DNA from: Cellulomonas telluris
GTDB lineage: Bacteria > Actinomycetota > Actinomycetes > Actinomycetales > Cellulomonadaceae
Reading direction: 5' to 3'
Assembly: GCF_004886325.1 (NCBI RefSeq)
Contig: NZ_QXFN01000004.1
Span: 124,001 to 188,000, forward strand
Length of the DNA stretch: 64,000 bases
Shown here: piece after piece, positions 34,222 to 41,631 of the stretch
Position numbering within the stretch: the stretch's first letter is position 1
Layout of the letters: each line of letters starts with the position of its first letter
Translations under genes and position numbers: made by a program
Notes under the pieces: model-generated
Databases searched by the model: none
Seen by the model: only the letters and a program-made list of their open reading frames with translations
What the model was told of the DNA's origin: nothing

Positions 34222-36207
34222 TCAGACGACGGTGAGCGTGATCTCGGTGCCCTTGCGCACCTGCTCACCGGCGGGGACGCTCTGCTGCCGCACCGTGCCG
34301 AAGAGCCCGCCGAGGACGTTCTCGCGGCGCGCGGTCAGACCCAGGGCCTCGAGGTCCTTCTGCGCGGCGTCGAACTGCTTGCCGGTCAGGTCGGGCATGG
34401 CAACCGTCTCCGGTCCCTTCGACACCGTGACGCGCACGCTGTCCCCGCGGTGCGCGGTCGCGCCGCCCGGCGGGACCTGCTCGATGATCTGCCCGGCCGG
34501 CACGGTGTCCGAGAACGCCTCCGTCGGCTCCACCGTCAGCGCGTCCGCGGCGAGCTGCTCCGTCGCGGCCTCGACGGTGATGCCGACCACCGACGTCACG
34601 GTGACGGGCGCGGGCCCGTCGGACAGCACGAGGACGACCCCGCTGCCGCGCTTCGCCCGAGTGCCCGCCTCGACCGGCGTGCCGTCGGGCAGCGTCGCCC
34701 GCAGCACGGAGCCGCGCGGGACGTCGTCGCTGTGCTCCGGGTCGCCGTACTCGGCGGCGAGCTCGGCCCCCTCGAGCGCGGCCTCCGCCGCCGCCTGCTC
34801 GGCGCCGACCAGCCCGTCGGGCACGTCGACGAGGTCCACGCCCTTCGACACCGTGTACGTGACGCTGCCGTCCTTGCGCACCGGGTCGCCGCCGGCCGGG
34901 TCGGTCGAGACGACCGAGCCCGCCGGGACGGTGTCGTGGAAGGCCTCGGCGCGCTCGTGGCGCAGCCCGGCGCCCTCGAGCGCGGAGACGGCTGCGGCCT
35001 CCGCGGCCCCGTCGACGACGGGCACCTCGGTGTACGCCCCGGGGCCGTGCTCGAGGTACCACCAGGAGCCGACGCCCAGCAGGGCCAGCACACCGGCGAC
35101 GACCACCGGCCAGAGCCACCGGCGGCGACGGGCGGGGGCGTCGTCGCCTCCCGGGCCTGGGGAGGTCACGGTGGCGGCACCGCCGAGACCGAGGGGGAGG
35201 GCGACGGTGCCGCCGGCCCGGTCGGACACGTCGAACCGGGTCGTCACGGCTCCGGTCGCGGTGGTGAGGTCGTCGTCCTCGTGCGCGGAGGGGGACAGCA
35301 GGGGCGCTGCCGTGGGGGCGACGTCCGCGCGCCGGTCGAGCGTGGCGTCGTCGAGCCCGGCGCGCGTGCGGCGGAGCAGCTGGCAGGCCGCCGTCGCGTC
35401 GACCGGGCGGTCGTCGGGGTCGCGCGCCGCGAGCGCGCCGACGAGCTCGTCGACCTCCGACGGCAGCCAGTCGACCAGCGAGGACGGGGCCGGCACGTCG
35501 GCGTTCACGTGCTGGAAGGCGACCTGGATGGGCGTCTCGCCGGTGAACGGCTGCCGCCCCGTGAGCATCTCGAACAGCAGGACGCCGCACGCGTAGACGT
35601 CGGTGCGGGCGTCGTTCGCGCCGTGCGTGACGAGCTCGGGCGCGAGGTACGCCACGGTCCCGAGCACCGTGCCCGTGGTCGTGGACGTGACCTCGCTGAC
35701 GGCGCGTGCGAGCCCGAAGTCCCCGAGCCGCACCCGGTCGTCCTCGCTCATGAGCAGGACGTTCTCGGGCTTGACGTCGCGGTGCACCAGCCCGGCGCGG
35801 TGCGCCGCGGCGAGCGCGTCGAGGACGGACTCGAGCACCCGCAGCGACTCGCGCACCGTCAGCGAGCCCTGCTCGGCGATGCGGCGGCGCAGGTTCGTGC
35901 CGGAGACGTACTCCATCGTCAGGTAGCTCGTGTCGCCGTCGACACCCTGGTCGTAGACGCCGACGAGCCCGGGGTGCGTCAGACGGGCGGCGGTGCGGGC
36001 CTCCCGGCGGAAGCGTGCGACGAAGGCGCTGCCCGAGGCCCCCTCCGCGAGGTGGGGGTGCATGACCTTGAGCGCGACCTCGCGGTCGAGCCGGCGGTCG
36101 ACGGCCAGGTACACCGTCGCCATGCCTCCGCGCGCGATGCGCGAGACGACCTCGTACCGGCCGTCGACCAGACGGCCGACGAGCGGATCGGTGACGGTGG
36201 CTCCCAC
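34222..36207 (-). CDS. Ser/Thr protein kinase with four PASTA domains
   Basis: A 661-residue transmembrane PknB-type kinase. The kinase domain (about 13-280) has K47 in EVALKV, HRDVKPENVLL with D144, DFGLARA at 163-169 and a threonine-rich activation loop (TSTTTGT). A variable linker leads to one membrane helix near 365-385 and four extracellular PASTA repeats of about 65 residues (VPAGxV/VSKG pattern) that bind muropeptides. By gene order it matches pknL (Rv2176), which as I recall lacks PASTA repeats. TAGACT lies 7 bases before the GTG start. Confidence 0.94.
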   Translation of the reverse strand: MGATVTDPLVGRLVDGRYEVVSRIARGGMATVYLAVDRRLDREVALKVMHPHLAEGASGSAFVARFRREARTAARLTHPGLVGVYDQGVDGDTSYLTMEYVSGTNLRRRIAEQGSLTVRESLRVLESVLDALAAAHRAGLVHRDVKPENVLLMSEDDRVRLGDFGLARAVSEVTSTTTGTVLGTVAYLAPELVTHGANDARTDVYACGVLLFEMLTGRQPFTGETPIQVAFQHVNADVPAPSSLVDWLPSEVDELVGALAARDPDDRPVDATAACQLLRRTRAGLDDATLDRRADVAPTAAPLLSPSAHEDDDLTTATGAVTTRFDVSDRAGGTVALPLGLGGAATVTSPGPGGDDAPARRRRWLWPVVVAGVLALLGVGSWWYLEHGPGAYTEVPVVDGAAEAAAVSALEGAGLRHERAEAFHDTVPAGSVVSTDPAGGDPVRKDGSVTYTVSKGVDLVDVPDGLVGAEQAAAEAALEGAELAAEYGDPEHSDDVPRGSVLRATLPDGTPVEAGTRAKRGSGVVLVLSDGPAPVTVTSVVGITVEAATEQLAADALTVEPTEAFSDTVPAGQIIEQVPPGGATAHRGDSVRVTVSKGPETVAMPDLTGKQFDAAQKDLEALGLTARRENVLGGLFGTVRQQSVPAGEQVRKGTEITLTVV

Positions 36208-36214
36208 GCGCGGA

Positions 36215-36220
36215 AGTCTA
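36215..36220 (-). promoter_or_regulatory. -10 box of the PASTA kinase gene
   Basis: TAGACT on the minus strand with a 7-base spacer to the GTG at 36207. The kinase therefore has its own promoter although the LysM gene lies 48 bases upstream on the same strand. Confidence 0.5.
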
Positions 36221-36255
36221 CGGGCGGGTGCCGCAGGATCCGGGGAGCCGTGCCG

Positions 36256-37434
36256 TCAGCGGAAACGCGTCATCAGGGTCTGCACGTTGGCGACGTAGCG
36301 GCGGGTGTCCGCGTACATGCCGTTGCGCTTCACCGACGAGGCGCCCTGGTAGTACGACGCGATCGCGGTGGGCAGGTCCGGCGAGGAGCGCACGAGCGAG
36401 CGCAGGATGGCCACGCCGGCCACGACGTTGTCGTCCGGGTGCAGCAGGTTGAGCGGGCGGCCCACCATCTGCGAGGCCCACTCGCCGGAGGACGGGATGA
36501 CCTGCATCGTCCCGATCGCGTTCGCGGGGGAGACGGCGCTGTGGTTGAAGCCCGACTCCTGGAACGCGATCGCCTGCGCGAGGGCCGGGTCGACGCCCAT
36601 CGACCGCGCCGTGGCCGCGACCTTCGCCTGCATCGCGTCCCGGGACGGCACGCCGGCGGCCAGGAGGTTCGCCTTGTTCTGGTTCGCGGAGGCCACGACG
36701 TGCTCGGGGTAGGTCCGGCCGGCGAAGGTGTTGCCGACGAGCCCGGAGGTGACGGCGGCGGGTGCGGCGGCCGCGGCGGGTGCGGCGGCGCCGGGGAGCA
36801 CGAGGGTCTGCCCCGCGCGGATGAAGGCGCGGGAGTCGAGGCCGTTCGCGGCGACGACGGCCTGGACGGTGGTGCCGTGCCGTGCGGCGATCGCGGAGAC
36901 GGTGTCGCCGCTGCGGACGGTGTAGGTGCCGCCCGTCGCGGCGGCTGCGGCCGGGGCGGGGGCAGCCGGTGCGGCGCCGCCGGCGCCGGGGAGCACGAGG
37001 GTCTGCCCGGCGCGGATGAACGCACGCGAGTCGAGGCCGTTCGCGGCGACGACGGCCTGGACGCTGGTCCCGTGCCGCGCGGCGATCGCGGAGACGGTGT
37101 CGCCCGTGCGCACGGTGTAGGTGCCGCTCGCAGGAGCGGCGGTGACGCTCGCCCCGGGCGCGGCGGCGGTGGCGGAGGGCAGGCGCAGGACCTGCCCGGC
37201 GCGGATGCGCGACGGGTCCGCGAGGGCGTTGTCGGCGGCGATGGCCCGCACGGAGGTGCCGGAGCGCTTCGCGATGGCGGAGAGCGTGTCCCCGTCCCGG
37301 ACGGTGTAGCTGTCGGCGGCGTGGCCGGCCGTGCCGGTGGCGGCGAGCGCGACCGTGGCGAGCGCGAGCGTCGCGCCGGTGCCGGTGGCGACTCGGGCCA
37401 CCGGGTGCGTACGGCGTCGTGCGTCTGCGGGCAT
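36256..37434 (-). CDS. Secreted lytic transglycosylase with three LysM domains
   Basis: A 392-residue peptidoglycan enzyme. After a signal peptide (about 1-40) come three LysM repeats (about 43-86, 103-146, 168-211; the last two are nearly identical, YTVR-GDTVSAIAARHG), separated by Ala/Pro linkers, and a C-terminal SLT domain (about 260-370). The likely catalytic glutamate is in AFQESGFNHSAV, with ANAIGTMQVIP after it. GGGGGG serves as ribosome binding site. Upstream is a tandem GTCACA motif. Placement next to a muropeptide-sensing kinase suggests a cell-wall growth module. Confidence 0.93.
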   Translation of the reverse strand: MPADARRRTHPVARVATGTGATLALATVALAATGTAGHAADSYTVRDGDTLSAIAKRSGTSVRAIAADNALADPSRIRAGQVLRLPSATAAAPGASVTAAPASGTYTVRTGDTVSAIAARHGTSVQAVVAANGLDSRAFIRAGQTLVLPGAGGAAPAAPAPAAAAATGGTYTVRSGDTVSAIAARHGTTVQAVVAANGLDSRAFIRAGQTLVLPGAAAPAAAAAPAAVTSGLVGNTFAGRTYPEHVVASANQNKANLLAAGVPSRDAMQAKVAATARSMGVDPALAQAIAFQESGFNHSAVSPANAIGTMQVIPSSGEWASQMVGRPLNLLHPDDNVVAGVAILRSLVRSSPDLPTAIASYYQGASSVKRNGMYADTRRYVANVQTLMTRFR

Positions 37435-37478
37435 CGGGTTCCCCCCCGGATGTGGCGACAGGAGGCTCCTGTGGCGCG

Positions 37479-37493
37479 TGTGACTGGTGTGAC
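37479..37493 (-). promoter_or_regulatory. Tandem GTCACA motif, possible MtrA site
   Basis: On the minus strand GTCACA-CCA-GTCACA, two direct repeats with a 9-base period, about 45 bases before the LysM gene start. M. tuberculosis MtrA is reported to bind paired GTCACAgcg-like repeats upstream of cell-wall hydrolase and replication genes; the match here is by eye. A palindrome ACAGGAG-C-CTCCTGT lies between it and the start (37458-37472). Confidence 0.45.
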
Positions 37494-37570
37494 AGAACAC
37501 GACGCTAGAGGATGGGGAGGGGGAGGGAAAGCGCGCTGGGCGAATTACAGGCGTGTGGCGCCCCGGGTCG

Positions 37571-37576
37571 TAGGCT
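37571..37576 (+). promoter_or_regulatory. -10 box of the Rv2175c-like gene
   Basis: TAGGCT with a 6-base spacer to the GTG at 37583. Confidence 0.55.
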
Positions 37577-37582
37577 GACCGG

Positions 37583-37990
37583 GTGAGCGCACCGCACCCT
37601 GACGACCTCGTCGACGCCTGGCTGACCGTCCCCGACCTCGCCGAGCGCCTGGGCACGGACGCCGGCAAGGTCCGGCGGATGCTGCAGGAGCGCCGCATCG
37701 TCGGAGTGCGTCGCGGCGACCCGCCCGTGCTCAGCGTCCCCGAGGCGTTCCTCGTCCCGGGGCACCTCGCCAACCCGGCGGCTCCTGGCCGCGCGGAGGA
37801 CGCCCCCGCGTGGACCGTTCTCGCCGCCCTCCAGGGCACGCTCACGGTCCTGGCGGACACCGGCTTCGACGAGGAGGCCGCCGTCGTGTGGCTGTTCACC
37901 CACGAGGAGGCGCTGGGCGCGACGCCGGTCGCCGCGCTGCGGGAAGGTCGCAAGACCGAGGTGCGACGGATCGCGCAGGCGCTGCTCTAG
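37583..37990 (+). CDS. Rv2175c-family DNA-binding protein
   Basis: A 135-residue protein with an N-terminal helix-turn-helix (WLTVPDLAERLGTDAGKVRRML, residues about 13-35) and the Rv2175c C-terminal domain (LQGTLTVLADTGFDEEAAVVWLF, then EALGATPVAALREGR). In M. tuberculosis, Rv2175c is a DNA-binding substrate of the neighbouring kinase PknL, phosphorylated on an N-terminal threonine. Here the N-terminal extension is much shorter and has no threonine before residue 15, so that site seems absent. It is divergent from the LysM gene and next to the kinase and polyprenyl synthase, as in Mycobacterium. Confidence 0.88.
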   Translation: MSAPHPDDLVDAWLTVPDLAERLGTDAGKVRRMLQERRIVGVRRGDPPVLSVPEAFLVPGHLANPAAPGRAEDAPAWTVLAALQGTLTVLADTGFDEEAAVVWLFTHEEALGATPVAALREGRKTEVRRIAQALL

Positions 37991-38002
37991 CGCTCGGGCC
38001 GG

Positions 38003-39118
38003 TCAGGCGCGGCGGTCGACGGCGGCGCGCGCGAGCGCCAGGACCTGGCTGCGCGCCGGCTCCGGCCAGCCCTGCTCGTCGACGGCCGCGAAGGCGCGCG
38101 CGGTCAGCTCCTCGATGAGGCGCTCCACCTCGTCCGGCGCGCCCGTCGCGGCGATCGTGCCGGCCAGCGTGCGCACGTGCGCGTCGTCGAGCCCGCGGTC
38201 GCCGAGCCCGCCGGTCAGGGCCGCCACCGTGGCCTCGTCCCCGGCGGCCCGGGCGCGGCCCAGGGCGCGGGCGACGAGCACCGTGCGCTTGCCCTCGCGC
38301 AGGTCGTCGCCGGCGGGCTTGCCGGTGGCCGCCGGGTCGCCGAACACGCCGAGCAGGTCGTCGCGGAGCTGGAACGCCTCGCCGAGGGGCAGGCCGACCG
38401 CCCGGCAGCCGTCGAGGGCCGCGGCGTCGGCGCCCGCGAGGGCGGCCCCGAGCACGAGGGGGTGCTCCACGCTGTAGCGGGCGGACTTGGCCCGCAGCAC
38501 CTCGCGCGCACGCCGCTCGTCGCCGGCGTCGTCGCCCCAGGGCAGGGCCTGCGCGAGGACGTCGAGGTACTGCCCGACCGTGACCTCGGTGCGCATCAGG
38601 TCGAACACCTCCCGTGCCGCCCGTGCCGCCACGGGGGGGAGGTCGCGCTCGGCCTCCGCCCACTCCTGCTCGCTCGCGACCAGCGCCAGGTCGCCGAGCA
38701 GGATCGCGGCGGCGGCGCCGAAGCGCTCCCCGTCGCCGAGCAGTCCTCGGGCGGCGTGGTGCGCCGCGAACGCACGGTGCGCCGCGGGCTGGCCCCGGCG
38801 CGTGTCGGAGTCGTCCATGACGTCGTCGTGGAACAGGGCCGCGGCCTGGAACAGCTCGAGCGCCGCCCCCACCCGCATCACCGCGGCCTCCTCGGTGCTC
38901 CCCGGCGTGCCGCCGTGCGCTCGCCACGACCAGTAGCAGAACGCGGCGCGCAGCCGCTTCCCGCCGGCGACCATCCGCTCCACGGCGTCGACGAGGGGCG
39001 CACCGTCCGCGGAGACGGCGGCGACGACCGTCCGCAGGCGCAGGACGTGCCGGGCCAGCGCGGCGTCGACCCCGGCTCGCAGGTCCACGAGGTCCGGGTG
39101 CGGGGGCGCATCGGTCAC
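38003..39118 (-). CDS. Polyprenyl diphosphate synthase
   Basis: A 371-residue trans-isoprenyl diphosphate synthase that extends allylic diphosphates with isopentenyl diphosphate. The first aspartate motif is FHDDVMDDSDTRRG (near residue 95), GGKRLRAAF precedes it, and the second aspartate motif is FQLRDDLLGVFGD near 265, followed by GKPAGDDLREGKRT. Chain length (C15, C20 or longer) is not readable here. It corresponds by position to idsA2 (Rv2173). TAGGGT lies 7 bases before the GTG at 39118; a GTG at 39127 is the alternative but would overlap that box. Confidence 0.92.
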   Translation of the reverse strand: MTDAPPHPDLVDLRAGVDAALARHVLRLRTVVAAVSADGAPLVDAVERMVAGGKRLRAAFCYWSWRAHGGTPGSTEEAAVMRVGAALELFQAAALFHDDVMDDSDTRRGQPAAHRAFAAHHAARGLLGDGERFGAAAAILLGDLALVASEQEWAEAERDLPPVAARAAREVFDLMRTEVTVGQYLDVLAQALPWGDDAGDERRAREVLRAKSARYSVEHPLVLGAALAGADAAALDGCRAVGLPLGEAFQLRDDLLGVFGDPAATGKPAGDDLREGKRTVLVARALGRARAAGDEATVAALTGGLGDRGLDDAHVRTLAGTIAATGAPDEVERLIEELTARAFAAVDEQGWPEPARSQVLALARAAVDRRA

Positions 39119-39125
39119 GCCGCCC

Positions 39126-39131
39126 ACCCTA
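39126..39131 (-). promoter_or_regulatory. -10 box of the polyprenyl synthase gene
   Basis: TAGGGT on the minus strand with a 7-base spacer to the GTG at 39118; it decides the start. Confidence 0.5.
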
Positions 39132-39140
39132 GGCGCCGGG

Positions 39141-39665
39141 TCAGGGTGCGGGCGCGCGGACGGTCCCGCCCAGCGTCATCGTCCGGACGCCTTCGCGGTC
39201 GAGCACGCCGACGACGAGCAGCTCCGCGCCGTCGGACCGGGAGAACGTCACCTGGGCCGCCAGGCCCGGCTCCGGCGCGACGGGTGCCGCCTCGACGAAC
39301 CCGGCGGCGAGGAGCGGCCCGCGCACCGCCTCGAGCAGTCCCGCCGGGTCCTGCTCGGTCCGCACGTTGAGGCTGATCTGCAGGGTGCCGTCCGCGCCGG
39401 GGACGGCGGACGACACGAGGACCTCCGCCCCGGCGGGCACCGGGACCAGGTCGGCCGGGAAGTCGTCGGCGAGACGTCCGACCGCGCTGTGCCGGCCGAT
39501 CTCGTCGGTGAGCAGGCTCTCGGAGGGTGACGGCGCGGCCGTCGGCTGCGCGGTCGACGTGGACGGCGAGGGGGACGGCTCCCCGTCGCAGCCGGTGAGG
39601 AGGCCGACGGCGACGAGGGACGAGGCCGCCGCGCGGGCGGCCCACCGGGGCGTCGGGTGCGGCAC
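39141..39665 (-). CDS. Hypothetical lipoprotein
   Basis: A 174-residue exported lipoprotein. The N-terminus has a twin-charged start, a hydrophobic stretch and the lipobox LLTGC (cysteine near residue 27), followed by a Ser/Pro/Thr-rich linker of about 25 residues. The folded part has DLVPVPAGAEVLVSSAVP and TLQISLNVRTEQDPAGLLEAVR, which suggests a small alpha/beta domain. I do not recognise the family. TAGCCT lies 7 bases before the GTG start. Confidence 0.78.
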   Translation of the reverse strand: MPHPTPRWAARAAASSLVAVGLLTGCDGEPSPSPSTSTAQPTAAPSPSESLLTDEIGRHSAVGRLADDFPADLVPVPAGAEVLVSSAVPGADGTLQISLNVRTEQDPAGLLEAVRGPLLAAGFVEAAPVAPEPGLAAQVTFSRSDGAELLVVGVLDREGVRTMTLGGTVRAPAP

Positions 39666-39672
39666 GGCGCAC

Positions 39673-39678
39673 AGGCTA
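39673..39678 (-). promoter_or_regulatory. -10 box of the lipoprotein gene
   Basis: TAGCCT on the minus strand with a 7-base spacer to the GTG at 39665. Confidence 0.5.
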
Positions 39679-39781
39679 GCCGCGGCCCCCGAGCCGACCA
39701 CACCCGCGCCCGCCGGACCGCGGCCCACAGCCAGGGCCGGCACGACCTCCGCACCGCCCGCCGGTGCGGTGCGCTGGCCGC

Positions 39782-40954
39782 ATGGATCACACGACGCTCC
39801 GCCTCGAGGACCCCCGAGAGCTCCTCGCCTACGTCCCCCACCGGCTCGGGTTCCGCCCGCACGAGAGCGCGGTCGCCGTCGGCCTGCGCGGCCCCCGCGG
39901 ACGGCTCGGGCTGGTCGTGCGCGTCGACCTCGACGACCTCGCACCGGCCGACGACGGACCTCGCCTGGCACGCGCCCTCGCCGAGCACCTCGGGCGGGAC
40001 GGCGCGGACCGCGTCCTGCTCGTGGCCTACACCGACCGCGAGGAGGGGGAGGAGCTCGCCCGCCGCGCCGCAGCCCACCTGCTCGAGGCCTGCGACGTCC
40101 CGGTCGGTCCCGTCGACGCCCTCCTGGTCGCGAACGGCGCCTACCGGTGCCTCGCGTGCAGCGCGGACTGCTGCCCTCCGGGCGGCAGACCCCTCGACGA
40201 CCTGCGCGGCACCCGCGTCGGGGCCGAGATGGTCCTCGCGGGATCCGTCGTCGCCGAGCGTCGCGAGGACGTCGCGCGCATCCCGCCCGCGCCGGCCGAG
40301 GCGCGCCGGTCCGTGGGGCGGGTGCGCGCACGGTGGGAGGCGGCGCGGCTGCGCGCCGCCGGTGGCGGGGACGACGCGCTGGCGGCCTGGCGGCTGGCGT
40401 CCCTGCGGGCGTGGCGCGACGAGGTCGCCCTGGGGGGCCTCGCACCGTCCCCGCCGGGCCCGGAGGGACCGGTCCTCCACGGTGCCGGGCGACCCGTGCC
40501 CGACGCCCGCACGACGTTCAGCCGTCTCGGCCGCGTGGAGGCGGGGCTGTCGGACCGACGCGTCCGCGACGCGGTCCTGGTCACGCTGGTGCCCGGCACC
40601 GGTCGGCTCGCGGAGCGCTCGCTCGCGGGGCCGTGCGCCGCGGCCGTCGACGACCGCCTCCTCGGCGCGGCGATGGCGAAGGTCGTCGACCCGGGCGCCG
40701 GTGTCCCGCCGCCGCCGGCGACGCGCCGGCACGAGGCCGTGCTCGAGCAGCTCGTCGCCCACGGGCGGACGACGACGCAGTCCCCGGCGCTCACCCTGCT
40801 CGGGCTCCTGGCGTGGTGGCGCGGCGACGGGGCGCGGGCGTCGCTCCTCCTGGAGCGCGCGCTGGTCGCGGACGAGGGCTACCGCCTGGCCCTCCTGCTC
40901 GCGCGGACGCTCGAGGCGGGCCTCCCGCCCGGGTGGGTGCGTCGACACGTGTGA
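39782..40954 (+). CDS. DUF4192 protein
   Basis: A 390-residue cytoplasmic protein of the actinobacterial DUF4192 family: LEDPRELLAYVPHRLGFRPHESAVAVGLRG at the N-terminus is the family hallmark, with VDALLVANGAYRCLAC near 120 and PALTLLGLLAWWRGDGARASLLLERAL near the C-terminus, a helical repeat-like end. Four cysteines around 125-137 (CLACSADCC) could bind metal. Function is unknown. The ATG at 39782 fits the usual family start; an upstream start adds only MRCAGR. Confidence 0.88.
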   Translation: MDHTTLRLEDPRELLAYVPHRLGFRPHESAVAVGLRGPRGRLGLVVRVDLDDLAPADDGPRLARALAEHLGRDGADRVLLVAYTDREEGEELARRAAAHLLEACDVPVGPVDALLVANGAYRCLACSADCCPPGGRPLDDLRGTRVGAEMVLAGSVVAERREDVARIPPAPAEARRSVGRVRARWEAARLRAAGGGDDALAAWRLASLRAWRDEVALGGLAPSPPGPEGPVLHGAGRPVPDARTTFSRLGRVEAGLSDRRVRDAVLVTLVPGTGRLAERSLAGPCAAAVDDRLLGAAMAKVVDPGAGVPPPPATRRHEAVLEQLVAHGRTTTQSPALTLLGLLAWWRGDGARASLLLERALVADEGYRLALLLARTLEAGLPPGWVRRHV

Positions 40955-41033
40955 CGCCCGCCGGTCGTGGGCCGGCCCCGGCTCCGGTAGCGTCGCGCCC
41001 GAGGCCAGCGTGGTCCGTGAGGGAGGGTGCGCG

Positions 41034-41429
41034 ATGGGGATCGTGGTCGGCTACCTGGCGACCCCGGAGGGGCGTGCGGCGCTCGATGCGGCGGTCGACG
41101 AGGCGCGGCTGCGCTCCACACCGGTCGTCGTGGTGGCGAGCGTCCGCCCCGACGAGGCGCCCGAGCGTCGGGCGGAGACCGAGGACGCGCTCGCGGGCGT
41201 GCGCCAGGAGCTCGCGGACGCGGGCGTCGAGCACGAGGTGCGCCTCCTGGCGGGCGGCGACGTGGCCGACGACCTCATCGCGACCGCGGAGGAGGTCGGC
41301 GCCCAGCTCGTCGTCCTCGGGCTGCGCCGGCGCAGCCCGGTCGGCAAGCTGATCCTCGGGGCGAACGCGCAGCGCGTCCTGTTCGACGCGCCCTGCCCGG
41401 TCCTCACGGTGAAGCCGGCGGCCCGCTGA
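41034..41429 (+). CDS. Universal stress protein (UspA fold)
   Basis: A 131-residue single Usp domain: [22 protein letters not shown] at the N-terminus, [32 protein letters not shown] near 85-118 and PCPVLTVKP at the end. The G2xG9G(S/T)-like nucleotide loop reads [18 protein letters not shown], so ATP binding is possible. GGGAGGG lies about 6 bases before the ATG. It precedes the primary sigma factor gene but is separated by a terminator and a 200-base leader. Confidence 0.92.
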   Translation: MGIVVGYLATPEGRAALDAAVDEARLRSTPVVVVASVRPDEAPERRAETEDALAGVRQELADAGVEHEVRLLAGGDVADDLIATAEEVGAQLVVLGLRRRSPVGKLILGANAQRVLFDAPCPVLTVKPAAR

Positions 41430-41444
41430 CCCGCACCAGGCGGC

Positions 41445-41462
41445 GCCGGGAATCTTCCCGGC
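41445..41462 (+). terminator. Short hairpin after the universal stress gene
   Basis: Perfect 8-base arms GCCGGGAA and TTCCCGGC around a 2-base centre, 15 bases after the stop codon. Confidence 0.5.
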
Positions 41463-41555
41463 CCGGCCGGCGTTGGCACACCTGAATCCCCACGACATCC
41501 GGCGCGCACCGCGTGCCGTGCCGAGACGCGCGCGCTGCGCCTGGCAGGTGGTCGG

Positions 41556-41561
41556 TACAAT
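41556..41561 (+). promoter_or_regulatory. Candidate -10 box of the sigma factor gene
   Basis: TACAAT about 70 bases before the GTG start, the best -10 match in the 200-base region 41430-41631. No good -35 is seen 16-18 bases upstream. AAAGG before the start is the ribosome binding site. Confidence 0.45.
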
Positions 41562-41631
41562 ATCCGTCTGTCTTCCGGTCCTGCGGGCCCTTCCTCTCGG
41601 ATCCGGTCGCCGTGCTGACGAAAGGTCCTTC

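Noticed and set aside
34153-37578. A plus-strand open frame of more than 1,100 codons opposite the kinase and LysM genes
   Set aside because: It is the antisense shadow of two well-supported genes (kinase motifs, LysM repeats); the translation is Arg/Val/Gly-rich with no recognisable domain. High GC makes long antisense frames common.
37435-37582. A c-di-AMP (ydaO-type) riboswitch upstream of the LysM gene, as seen before some actinobacterial wall hydrolases
   Set aside because: The region is only 148 bases and is shared with a divergent promoter; I could not fold the required multi-helix core, whereas a promoter-type direct repeat and a small palindrome are evident.
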